Positions 24,144 through 32,884 of a stretch of DNA of 64,000 bases are shown here, in pieces. The notes beneath the pieces were generated by a model. The model searched no databases and was not told the DNA's origin. It saw nothing but the letters and a program-made list of their open reading frames with translations. Source of the DNA: Halovivax asiaticus JCM 14624 (GTDB lineage Archaea; Halobacteriota; Halobacteria; Halobacteriales; Natrialbaceae). The DNA lies in contig NZ_AOIQ01000014.1 in the NCBI RefSeq assembly GCF_000337515.1, positions 46,903 through 110,902 of the forward strand, written 5' to 3'. Every line of letters begins with the position of its first letter. Within the stretch, counting starts at the first letter, position 1. The position numbers and the translations under genes are program-made.

Positions 24144-24153
24144 CAGTATTGTG
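24144..24153 (+). promoter_or_regulatory. CAGTATTGTG motif upstream of the CoADR-like operon
   Basis: The 10-mer is identical to the minus-strand element at 19755-19764 and lies 44-53 bases before the ATG at 24197, just upstream of the TATA box at 24162-24170. It is one of three such sites before sulfur or redox operons in this window. Confidence 0.45.
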
Positions 24154-24161
24154 CACATTCC

Positions 24162-24170
24162 AAAATACTT
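24162..24170 (+). promoter_or_regulatory. TATA box of the CoADR-like operon
   Basis: AAAATACTT lies 27-35 bases before the ATG at 24197, the spacing expected of an archaeal TATA box driving a leaderless mRNA. No Shine-Dalgarno sequence precedes the start. Confidence 0.55.
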
Positions 24171-24196
24171 TACCGCTGGCCGCCGTCCGTTCACGT

Positions 24197-25663
24197 ATGT
24201 CAGATCCGTTCGTGGTCGTCGGCGGAGACGCAGCCGGGATGAGTGCCGCGAGCAAGGCCAAGCGGGAGACGCCGGACCGCGAGGTGATCGTCTTCGAAAA
24301 GGGCGAGTGGGTCTCCTACGCGGCCTGTGGGATGCCGTACTACGTCAAAGGCGAGGTCGAGGAACTCGACGATCTCGTCGCCGTGACGGCCGCGGAGTTC
24401 CGCGACGAGCGCGACGTCGACCTCCGGACCGGCCACGAGGTCGTCGGAATCGACACCGACGCGGGGTCGGTCACGGTCGAGACCGAAGACGGCGAGACGT
24501 TCGAGCAGGCCTACGGCGACCTGTTGATCGGCACCGGCGCGAGCGCGATCGAACCGCCGTTCGACGGTCTCGACCTGACGGGCGTCTTCACGATCCACGA
24601 CATGGACGAGGCCGACGCGATCGAGTCGTACGTCGCCGAACACGACCCGGAGACGGCCGCCATCGTCGGCGGCGGCTACGTCGGCGTCGAGATGGCCGAA
24701 GCGCTCGACGCCCGCGGCCTCGACGTCTCGATGTACGAGATGCTCTCCCGGACCCTCCAGCCGTTCGGCGAGGAGACGGCCCGCACCGTCGAAGACCACC
24801 TGCGCGAACAGGGGGTGGCGCTCCACCTCGAGACCGCCGTGCAAGGCTTCGCCGGCGACGACAGCGTCGAGTCTGTACGGTACGAGACCGACGACAGTGA
24901 TGGGGCCGAGACCGACGACGGTGACGACGGCGCGACCGACGGCGGTCGTGAAGCGGAGGCCAACGGGGATTACCACGGCGCGACCGCCGCGGCGGACCTC
25001 GTGATCGTGGGCGTCGGCGTCGCCCCGAACACCGCCCTCGCCGAGGAGGCGGGCATCGAGCTCGGTCCGACCGGCGCGATCGCGACCGACGACTACGGCC
25101 GCACGTACGACGCCGCGGACGGCTCCACGCTCGAACACGTGTACGCCGCCGGCGACTGCGCCGAAGCGGACAACGTCGTCACGGGCGAGCCAGACCACGT
25201 CCCGCTGGCGCTGACGGCCAACCGTGCCGGGCGAGCCATCGGCGCGACGATCGGGGGCGACCCGACGCCGACCGGTGGCACCGCCGGGACGGCCATCGTC
25301 AAGGCGTTCGACCTGGGCGCCGCCAGGACGGGGCTCATCGACGAGGAGGTCGCCCGAGGGGCCGGCTTCGACCCCGTCTCCGTCACGATCGACGCGCCGA
25401 CCCGGCCGCACTACTACCCCGGCGGGGCGAAGCTCTCCGTGACGCTCGTCGCCGACGCGGACTCGGCGCGTGTCCTCGGCGCCAGCGTGGTGGGTCGCGA
25501 CGGCGTCAAACGCATCGATACGGTCGCGACCGCGATCACGGGCGGGTTCACCGTCGCGGAACTGCAGAACGCCGACCTGGCGTACGCCCCACCCTTTAGC
25601 CCGGTCTGGGACCCGATCTTGACGGCGGCGAAGGTCCTCCGCGGACGCATGGAGGATGAATAA
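24197..25663 (+). CDS. CoA-disulfide/persulfide reductase-like flavoprotein (NOX/CoADR family)
   Basis: 488 residues from the ATG at 24197. FVVVGGDAAGMSAASKAKR binds FAD, and the single active-site Cys44 sits in SYAACGMPYY, the hallmark of CoA-disulfide reductase / NADH oxidase / persulfide reductase enzymes. A second nucleotide site (AAIVGGGYVGVEMAEAL) binds NAD(P)H, and a dimerisation domain ends the chain. About 30 acidic residues near 240-270 (SDGAETDDGDDGATDGG) form an inserted surface loop not needed by the family. It is coupled to a class V aminotransferase (TAATG overlap) and shares a promoter motif with the sulfur operons. Reduction of CoA persulfide or disulfide with NAD(P)H is inferred. 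Confidence 0.88.
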   Translation: MSDPFVVVGGDAAGMSAASKAKRETPDREVIVFEKGEWVSYAACGMPYYVKGEVEELDDLVAVTAAEFRDERDVDLRTGHEVVGIDTDAGSVTVETEDGETFEQAYGDLLIGTGASAIEPPFDGLDLTGVFTIHDMDEADAIESYVAEHDPETAAIVGGGYVGVEMAEALDARGLDVSMYEMLSRTLQPFGEETARTVEDHLREQGVALHLETAVQGFAGDDSVESVRYETDDSDGAETDDGDDGATDGGREAEANGDYHGATAAADLVIVGVGVAPNTALAEEAGIELGPTGAIATDDYGRTYDAADGSTLEHVYAAGDCAEADNVVTGEPDHVPLALTANRAGRAIGATIGGDPTPTGGTAGTAIVKAFDLGAARTGLIDEEVARGAGFDPVSVTIDAPTRPHYYPGGAKLSVTLVADADSARVLGASVVGRDGVKRIDTVATAITGGFTVAELQNADLAYAPPFSPVWDPILTAAKVLRGRMEDE

Positions 25664-26814
25664 TGACGGATCGAATCGAGACGCCCGACCCACCGACGTC
25701 CGCGGCAGCGCTCCGGGAGACGATCCCCGCGTTCGAGGACGTGACCTACATGAACTTCGGCGCCAGCGGGCCGAGTCCGCGCCCGGTCGTCGAGGCCGCC
25801 GAGGCCTTCCTCGAGTACCACGAGTTCGACGCGCCGAGCGGCGAGGGGATGTACCCCGCCGCGTTCGAGACCTACGACGACGTGCGCGAGACGGTCGCCG
25901 ACTTCGTCGGCGCCGAGACGACCGAGGTCGCGCTCACCCAGAGCACGACGGACGCGATCAACCGCGTCGCCTGTGCCCTCGAGTGGGAACCCGGCGACGC
26001 GATCGTCCGGACCGACATGGAGCACCCCGCCGGGATCCTCCCCTGGGAGCGCCTGGAGCGCGAGCGCGGGGCCGAGGTGCGCGTCGTCGAGAGCGACCGC
26101 GGCCGGCTCGATCTCGACGCCTACCGCGAGGCCGTTCGGGGCGCGAAACTCGTCGCGTTCAGCGCGCTCACGTGGAACTACGGGACCCGGCTCCCGGTCA
26201 GCGAGCTGGTCGACATCGCCCACGACGCGGGCGCACTCGTCCTCGTCGACGCGGTCCAGTGGCCCGGCCAGGCCCCGCTCGACATCACCAACTGGGGCGC
26301 CGACGCGGTCGCCGCGGCCGGCCACAAGTGGCTGCTCGGCACCTGGGGCGGCGGATTTCTGTACGTCGACGAGACGGTCGCCGACCGGCTCGTCCCCGGG
26401 CAGATCGGCTACCGTGGCGTCGTGGAGGCGACCGCCGAGCGCTACGAACTGGAGCCCGGCGCCCCGCGGTTCGAGATCGGGACCATCAACCCGGCCCCGC
26501 ACGTCGCGCTCCGGACGGCCATCGAGACGGCCGAGGCGATCGGCGTCGAGCGAATCGAGTCGGAGATCCGGCGACTGGCGAGCCGACTCGCCGACGGCGT
26601 CCCGGACGACCGGCTGTTGAGCCCCGCCGAACCCGAATCCGGCCTGGTGACGATCGCCGTCGACGATCCGGAGGCCGTCACGGAGCGGGTCCGCGAGCAC
26701 GGCATCGTCGTTCGCCCGCTTCCCGAACCGGACGCCGTCAGGGCGTCCGTCCACGCCGTCAACACCGCGGACGAGGTCGACGACCTGCTCGACGCGCTGG
26801 AGCGAATTCTCTGA
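25663..26814 (+). CDS. class V aminotransferase / cysteine desulfurase-like PLP enzyme
   Basis: 383 residues. PLP-binding Lys222 lies in AAAGHKWLLGTWGG, the cofactor-ring Asp196 in LVLVDAVQWPGQ and a Thr/Ser loop at LTQSTTDAINRV. This is the class V (NifS/SufS/CsdA-like) fold, but the mobile active-site Cys loop of true desulfurases is not evident near residues 320-340, and selenocysteine lyase- or isopenicillin-N-epimerase-like relatives fit too. The start overlaps the preceding CoADR-like stop by one base, so the two are translated together. A role in sulfur mobilisation is inferred from context. Confidence 0.82.
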   Translation: MTDRIETPDPPTSAAALRETIPAFEDVTYMNFGASGPSPRPVVEAAEAFLEYHEFDAPSGEGMYPAAFETYDDVRETVADFVGAETTEVALTQSTTDAINRVACALEWEPGDAIVRTDMEHPAGILPWERLERERGAEVRVVESDRGRLDLDAYREAVRGAKLVAFSALTWNYGTRLPVSELVDIAHDAGALVLVDAVQWPGQAPLDITNWGADAVAAAGHKWLLGTWGGGFLYVDETVADRLVPGQIGYRGVVEATAERYELEPGAPRFEIGTINPAPHVALRTAIETAEAIGVERIESEIRRLASRLADGVPDDRLLSPAEPESGLVTIAVDDPEAVTERVREHGIVVRPLPEPDAVRASVHAVNTADEVDDLLDALERIL

Positions 26815-26913
26815 GAACGGTTCGACCCGCTTTCGAACGGACGGTTCGTCCGGTGGCGTGGCGGCTTGGTGCGGAAAATCGTCCGCGAACGGGGACGACG
26901 GTACCCGGAGCCC

Positions 26914-27363
26914 TCAATCCTGGACGGGCGTCTTGACGATCGTCACCGGCCGCTCGGCCATCGAGGTGACCCGCTGGGCGACGCTCCCCAGGAGGCGACG
27001 GTATTCACCCGAGCGAGCCTTCGATCCGACGACCGTGAGGTCGACGTCGGCCTCGTCGGTGTAGGCGAGGATCTCCTCGTGGGGAACGCCGCGACGCAGG
27101 ACGGTTTCGGTCTCGACGCCAGCGTCGGCCGCCCGCTCGGCGATCGACTCGACGGCCTCCCGGCCGGCCTGCTCGAGCGCGTGTTCCAGCCCCTCGAACT
27201 CGTGGACGTACTCGTCGCCCGGATACGAGCTGTAGGCCTCGGCGTCGACGACGTACAGCACGTGCAGCGTCGCGTCGGACGCGGCCGCCGAATCGATGGC
27301 GTACTCGACAGCGTTGTCGACACCCGAGCTCAGGTCCGTCGTGACCAGGATCGTCTCGTGCAT
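26914..27363 (-). CDS. single-domain universal stress protein (UspA)
   Basis: 149 residues, ETILVTTDLSSGVDNAVEYA start and a C-terminal LLGSVAQRVTSMAERPVTIVK. The nucleotide motif is partly degenerate: VVGSKARSG replaces the usual GxxG followed by 9 residues and G(S/T), so ATP binding may be weak or lost. Soluble stress protein of unknown partner. It is convergent with the aminotransferase gene and divergent from the LiaF-like gene. Confidence 0.88.
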   Translation of the reverse strand: MHETILVTTDLSSGVDNAVEYAIDSAAASDATLHVLYVVDAEAYSSYPGDEYVHEFEGLEHALEQAGREAVESIAERAADAGVETETVLRRGVPHEEILAYTDEADVDLTVVGSKARSGEYRRLLGSVAQRVTSMAERPVTIVKTPVQD

Positions 27364-27466
27364 GACGATGTGTTCCTACGACGGACGCCCAAATAGGACT
27401 GGGCGGGACTCTCGGCCCGCTGGAGCAGGGGGTGACGTTTATCTTCTCCGGAAGCGTGTCAACACC

Positions 27467-28159
27467 ATGTCTATTGGAACACCATCCCGCCGGCTCCCGA
27501 CGAGCCAGTTCCTCCTCGGGGCCCTCGTGGTCCTGATCGGCGTCATACTCCTCCTCGAAACGACCGGGCTCGCGCCCACACGAAGCCTCCTGCAGTTCGT
27601 CCCGGCATTGTTCATCCTCGTCGGCGTCTGGGCGCTCGTCACCAGTGGCTTCCGCAACTTCGTCGGCCCCCTGGTGCTGATCGGCGTCGCGAGCGGGTGG
27701 CAGCTCGTCGCCCTTGGGTACGTCACCGTCGAGCAGGTCGTCGACCTCTGGCCGCTCCTGCTGATCGCGTTCGGCCTGTCCATCGTGCTCGGGCAGTACC
27801 GGTCGACCGTGCTCGACGTCGACGATTCGTTCACCTCGGCGTTCGCCGCGTTCGGGGGCGTCGAAAAGCGAAACAGCTCGAGACACTTCGCAGGCGCGGA
27901 CCTGATCGCCGCGTTCGGCGGTGCTCAGCTCGACCTGCGCGACGCGGCGATCGACGAGCGGCCAGGCCGGATCAACGCCGTCGCCCTCTTCGGCGGCGTG
28001 GACATCATCGTCCCCCGCGAGTGGAACGTGCGAATGGACGTCCTGCCCGTACTGGGCGCCGCTACCGACGAGCGGCCCAGGAGCACGGATCCCAACGATG
28101 GCGTCGACCTCGTGGTGACCGGCTTCGTCGCCTTCGGCGGCGTCTCCGTCTCGGACTGA
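27467..28159 (+). CDS. LiaF-like membrane protein (LiaI/DUF5668 helices plus LiaF C-terminal domain)
   Basis: 230 residues. Four helices in the first ~110 residues (FLLGALVVLIGVILLLETTG, then LFILVGVWALV, LVLIGVASGWQ, WPLLLIAFGLSIVLG) match the LiaI/LiaF-type membrane region. A beta-rich soluble domain follows with repeated AFGGV/LFGGVDI motifs, typical of the LiaF C-terminal domain. Family members act in envelope-stress signalling in Gram-positive bacteria; the archaeal role is unknown. Monocistronic by position. Confidence 0.82.
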   Translation: MSIGTPSRRLPTSQFLLGALVVLIGVILLLETTGLAPTRSLLQFVPALFILVGVWALVTSGFRNFVGPLVLIGVASGWQLVALGYVTVEQVVDLWPLLLIAFGLSIVLGQYRSTVLDVDDSFTSAFAAFGGVEKRNSSRHFAGADLIAAFGGAQLDLRDAAIDERPGRINAVALFGGVDIIVPREWNVRMDVLPVLGAATDERPRSTDPNDGVDLVVTGFVAFGGVSVSD

Positions 28160-28231
28160 GCGACAGCCGATCGCCCGACTCCCGGCGGTCGGGAACGGAC
28201 CGGACTATCTTTTTGCCAGGCGATCGAACGA

Positions 28232-30172
28232 GTGCGCGTGAACGAACGGGTCCGGGTGGTGGCGCTCGTCGCAGTCGTCGTGCTCGCGGCGGGGGGGATC
28301 GGGGTGCTCTTCAGCGTCGAAACCGGCGCCGAGTCGCCCGAACCCGCGGCATTCGACGACACCGTGACCGTCGGACTCACGTTAGAAGAGCAGTACGAAC
28401 TGCTCGATCGGCCGAACGTCTCCCTGCCGCGCGTCCAGACCTTCTACTCGCAGTACGAGTACGTCGTCGGCTACTGGGGCGTCGACACCTATCTCGCGAC
28501 ACAGCGCCAGGCGGGCCATCAGGCGCGCTTTGGCTATCCGCTGGCCACCTACGTCACCGATTACGGTGGAACTGGGGTCGAACTCTCCGAGGAAGGCTAC
28601 CCGGTCGTCGAACACGATCCAGCCTGGATTCCGGCCGATGCGGCGTGGTACGTCCTCGGTAGCGACGCACGAACCCCCGGCGGCGAAACCATCCTCTCGT
28701 TCGACGAGCGGGCCGATGCCGAGCGTTTCGCCGCGTCCGCCGGCGGGACGGTCGAGTCCTGGACCCAGCTGACCGACCGGCAGTTCGAACGCGGCGACGC
28801 CGATGCAGCCCGCGAGCGCGTCTCCCGGCAGGCGGCCGCGGCGAACGAAACCGTCGCGGACGCCGCGGCCCACGACGACCGCCCCGTCTCGGTCGTCGTC
28901 GGCGAGGACGCGGCCACTATCCAGTCGGCGATCGATCGGGCCCCACCGAACACCACCGTCCGCGTCCCCGCGGGGACCTACGACGAGACGCTCACGATCG
29001 ATCGACCGATCACGCTCGCTGGCGAGGGCGCGGTGACGATCCGCGGCGACGGCAACGGCTCCGTCGTGACGATCACCGAACCCGAAGTCGGCATCCGGAA
29101 CGTCCTCGTCACGGGGACCGGAACCCGCTCACGCGGCGCGGAGTCGCTCCCCGGCGACGAGGGCGAACATCCGGACGACCGCTCGCTGACGTACTACGGC
29201 GGGGCCGACGCGGGCATCAGCGCCCACGTCGCCGACGGCACCTCGATCGCGAACGTCTCCATCGAGACCCGGGCGAACGGGGTCATCCTGCGAGAGAGCC
29301 CGGACGTCGTCGTCAGCAACGTCACCGTCACCGAGGCGCCCGACGCCGAGGAGCCCTACGCCGGCCTGCTGGCGTTTTACTCGCCGGCCGTCGTCGAACA
29401 CTCGACGTTCGTCGGCGGGCGCGACACGATCTATCTGGACGAGTCCGACGGGCTGGTCCTCCGGGAGTCCGACATTCGTGACGGGACCCTCGGACTGCAC
29501 CTGATGCACACGAACGACGCACTGCTCGCGGACAACCAGGTCCGAAACGTCACGGAGACGGCCATCTACGTCATGACCGGCCCGACGGGAACGGCGGTGG
29601 TCGGAAACGATGTTTCCGACGCCGGGATCGGGATTTCCGTCGGTGGAACCCAGTCCTACGTCGCTCGAAACACCGTCACCGACACGGATCTCGGCCTCCG
29701 GCTCCTGGCCGAGGGGTCGCTGTACGAGCGAAACGTCCTCGCCGGCAACGACGTCGGCGTTCACGCTGGGGCCGCGCTCCCGACGAACCGCGTCACCGCC
29801 AACGACTTCGTCGCCAACGACCGGCACGCGACCGCCGGGCACGGCCCGCTCCGCGTCTGGGCCGACGGCGGCGACGGTAACTTCTGGCAGGGCGCGACGA
29901 GTCCGGCCGACGGCACGCCGCCGGGTCGGGCCTACTCGCCGACCGACCCGATCGATCGACGACTCCACACGACGCCGGGGGCCGCCACGCTCGCCCGCGC
30001 GCCGGCAGTCGACGCGCTCGCCGGGCTGGAACGATCCGTCTCCGGCATGCGCTCGGGGTCCATCACAGATCCCGCACCGAGCTGCGAGCCGAACAATCCC
30101 GACCTGCTCGCCCGGACCGCGTGGGCCGACGAGGCCGTCGCGTGCGACGGAACGGCGGTGACGGAGCCGTGA
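28232..30172 (+). CDS. nosD: NosD-type copper/ABC accessory protein with N-terminal NosL-like domain
   Basis: 646 residues from a GTG at 28232 (a second GTG at 28238 is possible). Signal-anchor helix at 8-30. Residues about 45-185 resemble NosL (YATxVTDYGG, then AWYVLGSDARTPGGETILSF, FAASAGGTV) but lack the Cys copper ligands. Residues about 215-560 are the right-handed beta-helix of NosD with NosD/CASH repeats (NVSIETRANGVILRES). Outside the membrane it is thought to help NosFY load copper or sulfur into nitrous oxide reductase. nosF follows 13 bases later. Confidence 0.85.
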   Translation: MRVNERVRVVALVAVVVLAAGGIGVLFSVETGAESPEPAAFDDTVTVGLTLEEQYELLDRPNVSLPRVQTFYSQYEYVVGYWGVDTYLATQRQAGHQARFGYPLATYVTDYGGTGVELSEEGYPVVEHDPAWIPADAAWYVLGSDARTPGGETILSFDERADAERFAASAGGTVESWTQLTDRQFERGDADAARERVSRQAAAANETVADAAAHDDRPVSVVVGEDAATIQSAIDRAPPNTTVRVPAGTYDETLTIDRPITLAGEGAVTIRGDGNGSVVTITEPEVGIRNVLVTGTGTRSRGAESLPGDEGEHPDDRSLTYYGGADAGISAHVADGTSIANVSIETRANGVILRESPDVVVSNVTVTEAPDAEEPYAGLLAFYSPAVVEHSTFVGGRDTIYLDESDGLVLRESDIRDGTLGLHLMHTNDALLADNQVRNVTETAIYVMTGPTGTAVVGNDVSDAGIGISVGGTQSYVARNTVTDTDLGLRLLAEGSLYERNVLAGNDVGVHAGAALPTNRVTANDFVANDRHATAGHGPLRVWADGGDGNFWQGATSPADGTPPGRAYSPTDPIDRRLHTTPGAATLARAPAVDALAGLERSVSGMRSGSITDPAPSCEPNNPDLLARTAWADEAVACDGTAVTEP

Positions 30173-30185
30173 CGACGAGCCACAC

Positions 30186-30992
30186 ATGACAGGAAACACA
30201 CCGGATACGCCACGACCGCCCGATCCGAACGCCAGCGACGGCGAACGGCGACCCGACCGGGCTCGACGATCGATCCTCGAAGCCGAGTCGCTCTCGTTCG
30301 CCTACGGCGACGTCGAGATCCTCTCTGACGTCTCACTCAGCGTCGACGCCGCCACAGTGACGGCACTGATCGGGCCGAACGGGACGGGAAAGACGACACT
30401 CCTCCGCACGCTGGCCGGACTGGAGGAACCGACGGACGGCGCCGTGCACTACCACGGCCCGAACGTGCCACGCGAGATCGGGTACCTGCCCCAACAACCG
30501 GCGTTCAGGCCGGGCTTTACCGTCGCCGAAACGCTCTCGTTCTACGGGTCGCTGGTCGGCGAGTCCCGGGCGGACGTCCTGGCACGACTCGACCGCGTCG
30601 GCCTCGGAGACGCGGCGGACAAGCAGGTCGAGGCGCTCTCGGGTGGGATGACGCGGCTGGCCGGGATCGCCCAGGCGACCATCGGCGATCCGCCCGTCGT
30701 CGTCCTCGACGAACCCGGCTCCGGCCTCGATCCGGGAATGAGCCGCCGGATCTACGACGTCGCCCGCGAAATCGCCGCCGACGGCACGGCGGTCCTCGTC
30801 ACGTCCCACGACATGGAACTGGTCGAGCGGTCGGTCGACGTCGTCGCCGTCCTGGCCGACGGCGGCGTCACCGCCAGCGGTCACCCGACGACCCTCGCGG
30901 ATCGCTTCGACGTCGACTCGTTGCTCGACGTCTACGAGGCGGCGGTCTCGGGTGACTCCTCCAGGGTGCGCGTTCGGGGTGAGACGGCGTGA
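30186..30992 (+). CDS. nosF: ABC transporter ATPase, NosF
   Basis: 268 residues. Walker A GPNGTGKTT, Q-loop YLPQQP, signature LSGGM, Walker B VVVLDEPGSGLDPG and the switch His in VLVTSHDMELV are all present. A ~40-residue disordered N-terminal extension (RPPDPNASDGERRPDRA) precedes the domain. It powers the permease encoded next (GTGA overlap). The order nosD-F-Y is that of nitrous oxide reductase maturation clusters. Confidence 0.9.
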   Translation: MTGNTPDTPRPPDPNASDGERRPDRARRSILEAESLSFAYGDVEILSDVSLSVDAATVTALIGPNGTGKTTLLRTLAGLEEPTDGAVHYHGPNVPREIGYLPQQPAFRPGFTVAETLSFYGSLVGESRADVLARLDRVGLGDAADKQVEALSGGMTRLAGIAQATIGDPPVVVLDEPGSGLDPGMSRRIYDVAREIAADGTAVLVTSHDMELVERSVDVVAVLADGGVTASGHPTTLADRFDVDSLLDVYEAAVSGDSSRVRVRGETA

Positions 30993-31900
30993 CGGCCGAT
31001 CGCGCGGACGCCGACATGCCGACGGAATCCGGCCCCACGTCGCACGACCGGCCGACAGCGAACCGGACCGCTGTCGACGAATCGCGCGTTCCGGGGTCGC
31101 TCGGCCGCATCGGGCGCGTCGTCGGCCGCGAAGTCCGTACCGTCGCCCGGACCCGGACGTACGTCGTCCTCGCCGCGGCGCTCGCTGCGGTCCTGCTCGG
31201 ACTCACGGTTACTGGCAGTGCGACGGCGGGGTACGTGCCGACCGTCGCCGACCTCCAGACGCCGCTCGAAGCGCTCGTTCCCGTCGTCGCCGTCGCGTTC
31301 GGCTACCGTGCTATCGTGAGCGACGCGGAACGGGGCGAACTCGACGTCCTCGAGACGTACCCGGTCACCGCCTGGGAGCACGTGCTCGGCGTCTACGCGG
31401 GCCGTGCCGTCGGCCTCCTGGTCGCGGTCGGTGCGCCCCTCACCCTCGCCGGCGCGGCCGTCGCCGTCTCCCGGGAGGAGCCAGCCGCGATCTACGCGAC
31501 CCAGCGTGGGGTCGACTCGCCGATCCTGTTCGCTCGCTTCGTCGTCCTCACGGCCGCGTTCGCGCTGGTCGTCCTCGCGGTCGCCATCGCCCTCTCGGCG
31601 CTCGCGAACGGTGCCCGGAGCGCGCTCGCGCTCGCTATCGTCGCGCTGGTCGGGCTGCTGGTCGGGCTCGATCTCGCGCTCGTCCTCGGCCTCGTCGAGG
31701 GTGTGATCCCGGACGCCGCACTCGTCGACGCGCTCGCGGTGAGTCCGTTGAGCGCCTATCGTGGGCTGGTCTTCGAGACCGTCATCACGACCGCCGCCGG
31801 GACCGGCCCGCGGGCGGCCTCGCCGCTCGCCAGCCTCGTCGGGTTCGTCACCTGGCTCGTCGGTTCGCTGGCGATCGCGAGCTGGAGTGTCGGGCGATAG
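30989..31900 (+). CDS. nosY: ABC-2 type permease, NosY
   Basis: 303 residues from a GTG at 30989 overlapping the nosF stop by four bases. Six hydrophobic segments of ABC-2 type lie after a ~35-residue polar N-terminus. The segment VVGREVRTVARTRTYVVLAAALAAVLLG and the DAERGELDVLETYPVT motif are those of the NosY/CcmA-partner permease family. It forms the membrane part of the NosFY transporter with the preceding ATPase. Confidence 0.85.
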   Translation: MTADRADADMPTESGPTSHDRPTANRTAVDESRVPGSLGRIGRVVGREVRTVARTRTYVVLAAALAAVLLGLTVTGSATAGYVPTVADLQTPLEALVPVVAVAFGYRAIVSDAERGELDVLETYPVTAWEHVLGVYAGRAVGLLVAVGAPLTLAGAAVAVSREEPAAIYATQRGVDSPILFARFVVLTAAFALVVLAVAIALSALANGARSALALAIVALVGLLVGLDLALVLGLVEGVIPDAALVDALAVSPLSAYRGLVFETVITTAAGTGPRAASPLASLVGFVTWLVGSLAIASWSVGR

Positions 31901-31971
31901 CGGCGATCGGCCCGTTGCTTGGAACTGACTAGCCGCAAAACAGGGACGACTATCGGATCGATTGGCGACGG

Positions 31972-32583
31972 TTAGCCCATCAACGACTGAATCAGCGTGG
32001 GCGAGACGTCCTCGTGATCGTACAGCTCGCCGTCGTACTCGGCCTGGAACGACTCGGCGTCGTCGGCAGTCGAAAAACCGAAGAGCGAGCCGCCCATCGC
32101 ACCTCCCACGTCGCTGTCGACGACGAGCGTGAGGTCGGCGGCCGGCGCGAACGCGTCGGCGTCGAGGTGTCGACTCATCGTGGGAGCATCGCCGCCGGTG
32201 TCGACCGACCAGTCGACGGCCGAGTAATCGGTCAGGTAGCTCACCACCGGCTCCGCCTCGGCCTCGTGATCGAACGTGAAGGTGTAGGTACAGCGGGCGC
32301 TGCAGAACTGGGCCGGGCGATCCGTATCGTCATCGGGTCCGAGGACCGCTTCTGGGTCGTCGTAGAACGACTGGCCAGCCGACCCGCCGAAGTTGCCGAT
32401 ACGCATCGTGCAGTTGTCGCAGGCGTGATCCGGGTCGATAGCGATCGGATCAGGTGCGTCAGCGTCTCCATCCGAACTGTCGAGGCAGCCGGCGAGGGCC
32501 GAGAAGCCGACCACGGCCGTGCCGGCGAGCACGGCACGTCGGTGGAGATCGTTGTCGGACGACGGCGAGTCGCGTGGACACAT
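31972..32583 (-). CDS. nosL: NosL copper-binding lipoprotein
   Basis: 203 residues. Twin-arginine signal HRRAVLAGTAVVGFSALAGC with lipobox Cys33: Tat-exported, lipid-anchored. CDNCTM at 55-60 replaces the CxxCGM copper motif of bacterial NosL with Cys55, Cys58 and Met60 as plausible Cu(I) ligands; CSARC follows near residue 105. NosL delivers Cu(I) to nitrous oxide reductase. It is convergent with nosY, separated by 71 bases. No nosZ is present, so its copper client may lie elsewhere in the genome. Confidence 0.88.
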   Translation of the reverse strand: MCPRDSPSSDNDLHRRAVLAGTAVVGFSALAGCLDSSDGDADAPDPIAIDPDHACDNCTMRIGNFGGSAGQSFYDDPEAVLGPDDDTDRPAQFCSARCTYTFTFDHEAEAEPVVSYLTDYSAVDWSVDTGGDAPTMSRHLDADAFAPAADLTLVVDSDVGGAMGGSLFGFSTADDAESFQAEYDGELYDHEDVSPTLIQSLMG

Positions 32584-32884
32584 GCTGGATGAGGCTACGG
32601 TGTCCCGGACAATAGGGTCAGTGTTTCATTCCCACTCAAAAGGAACTAGTCACTGAGCGACGACTCACTCGTGGAATCGACCGCGTCGCCGCGCTCGATC
32701 GAGACCGGGGTCGGCTCACCACGATGACTGTCACCAACCGACCGTGCTGCATCACGGGAAGCTCTATCGGACCGATTCGGCCCGGTGGGAACGGCGCCAA
32801 CGCTTATCTGGGCGGGATTCGCATTAGTCGGCGTGCAAGCCACCACATCGATGCGCCGAGTGACGAACCCGAAGAGGGGCCTCC
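32584..32884. other. intergenic region between nosL and the second ABC system
   Basis: No gene or repeat is supported. A short Ser/Asp-rich frame on the minus strand (32646-32846) has no family resemblance. The divergent promoters of nosL and the second ABC pair must lie here. Confidence 0.35.
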
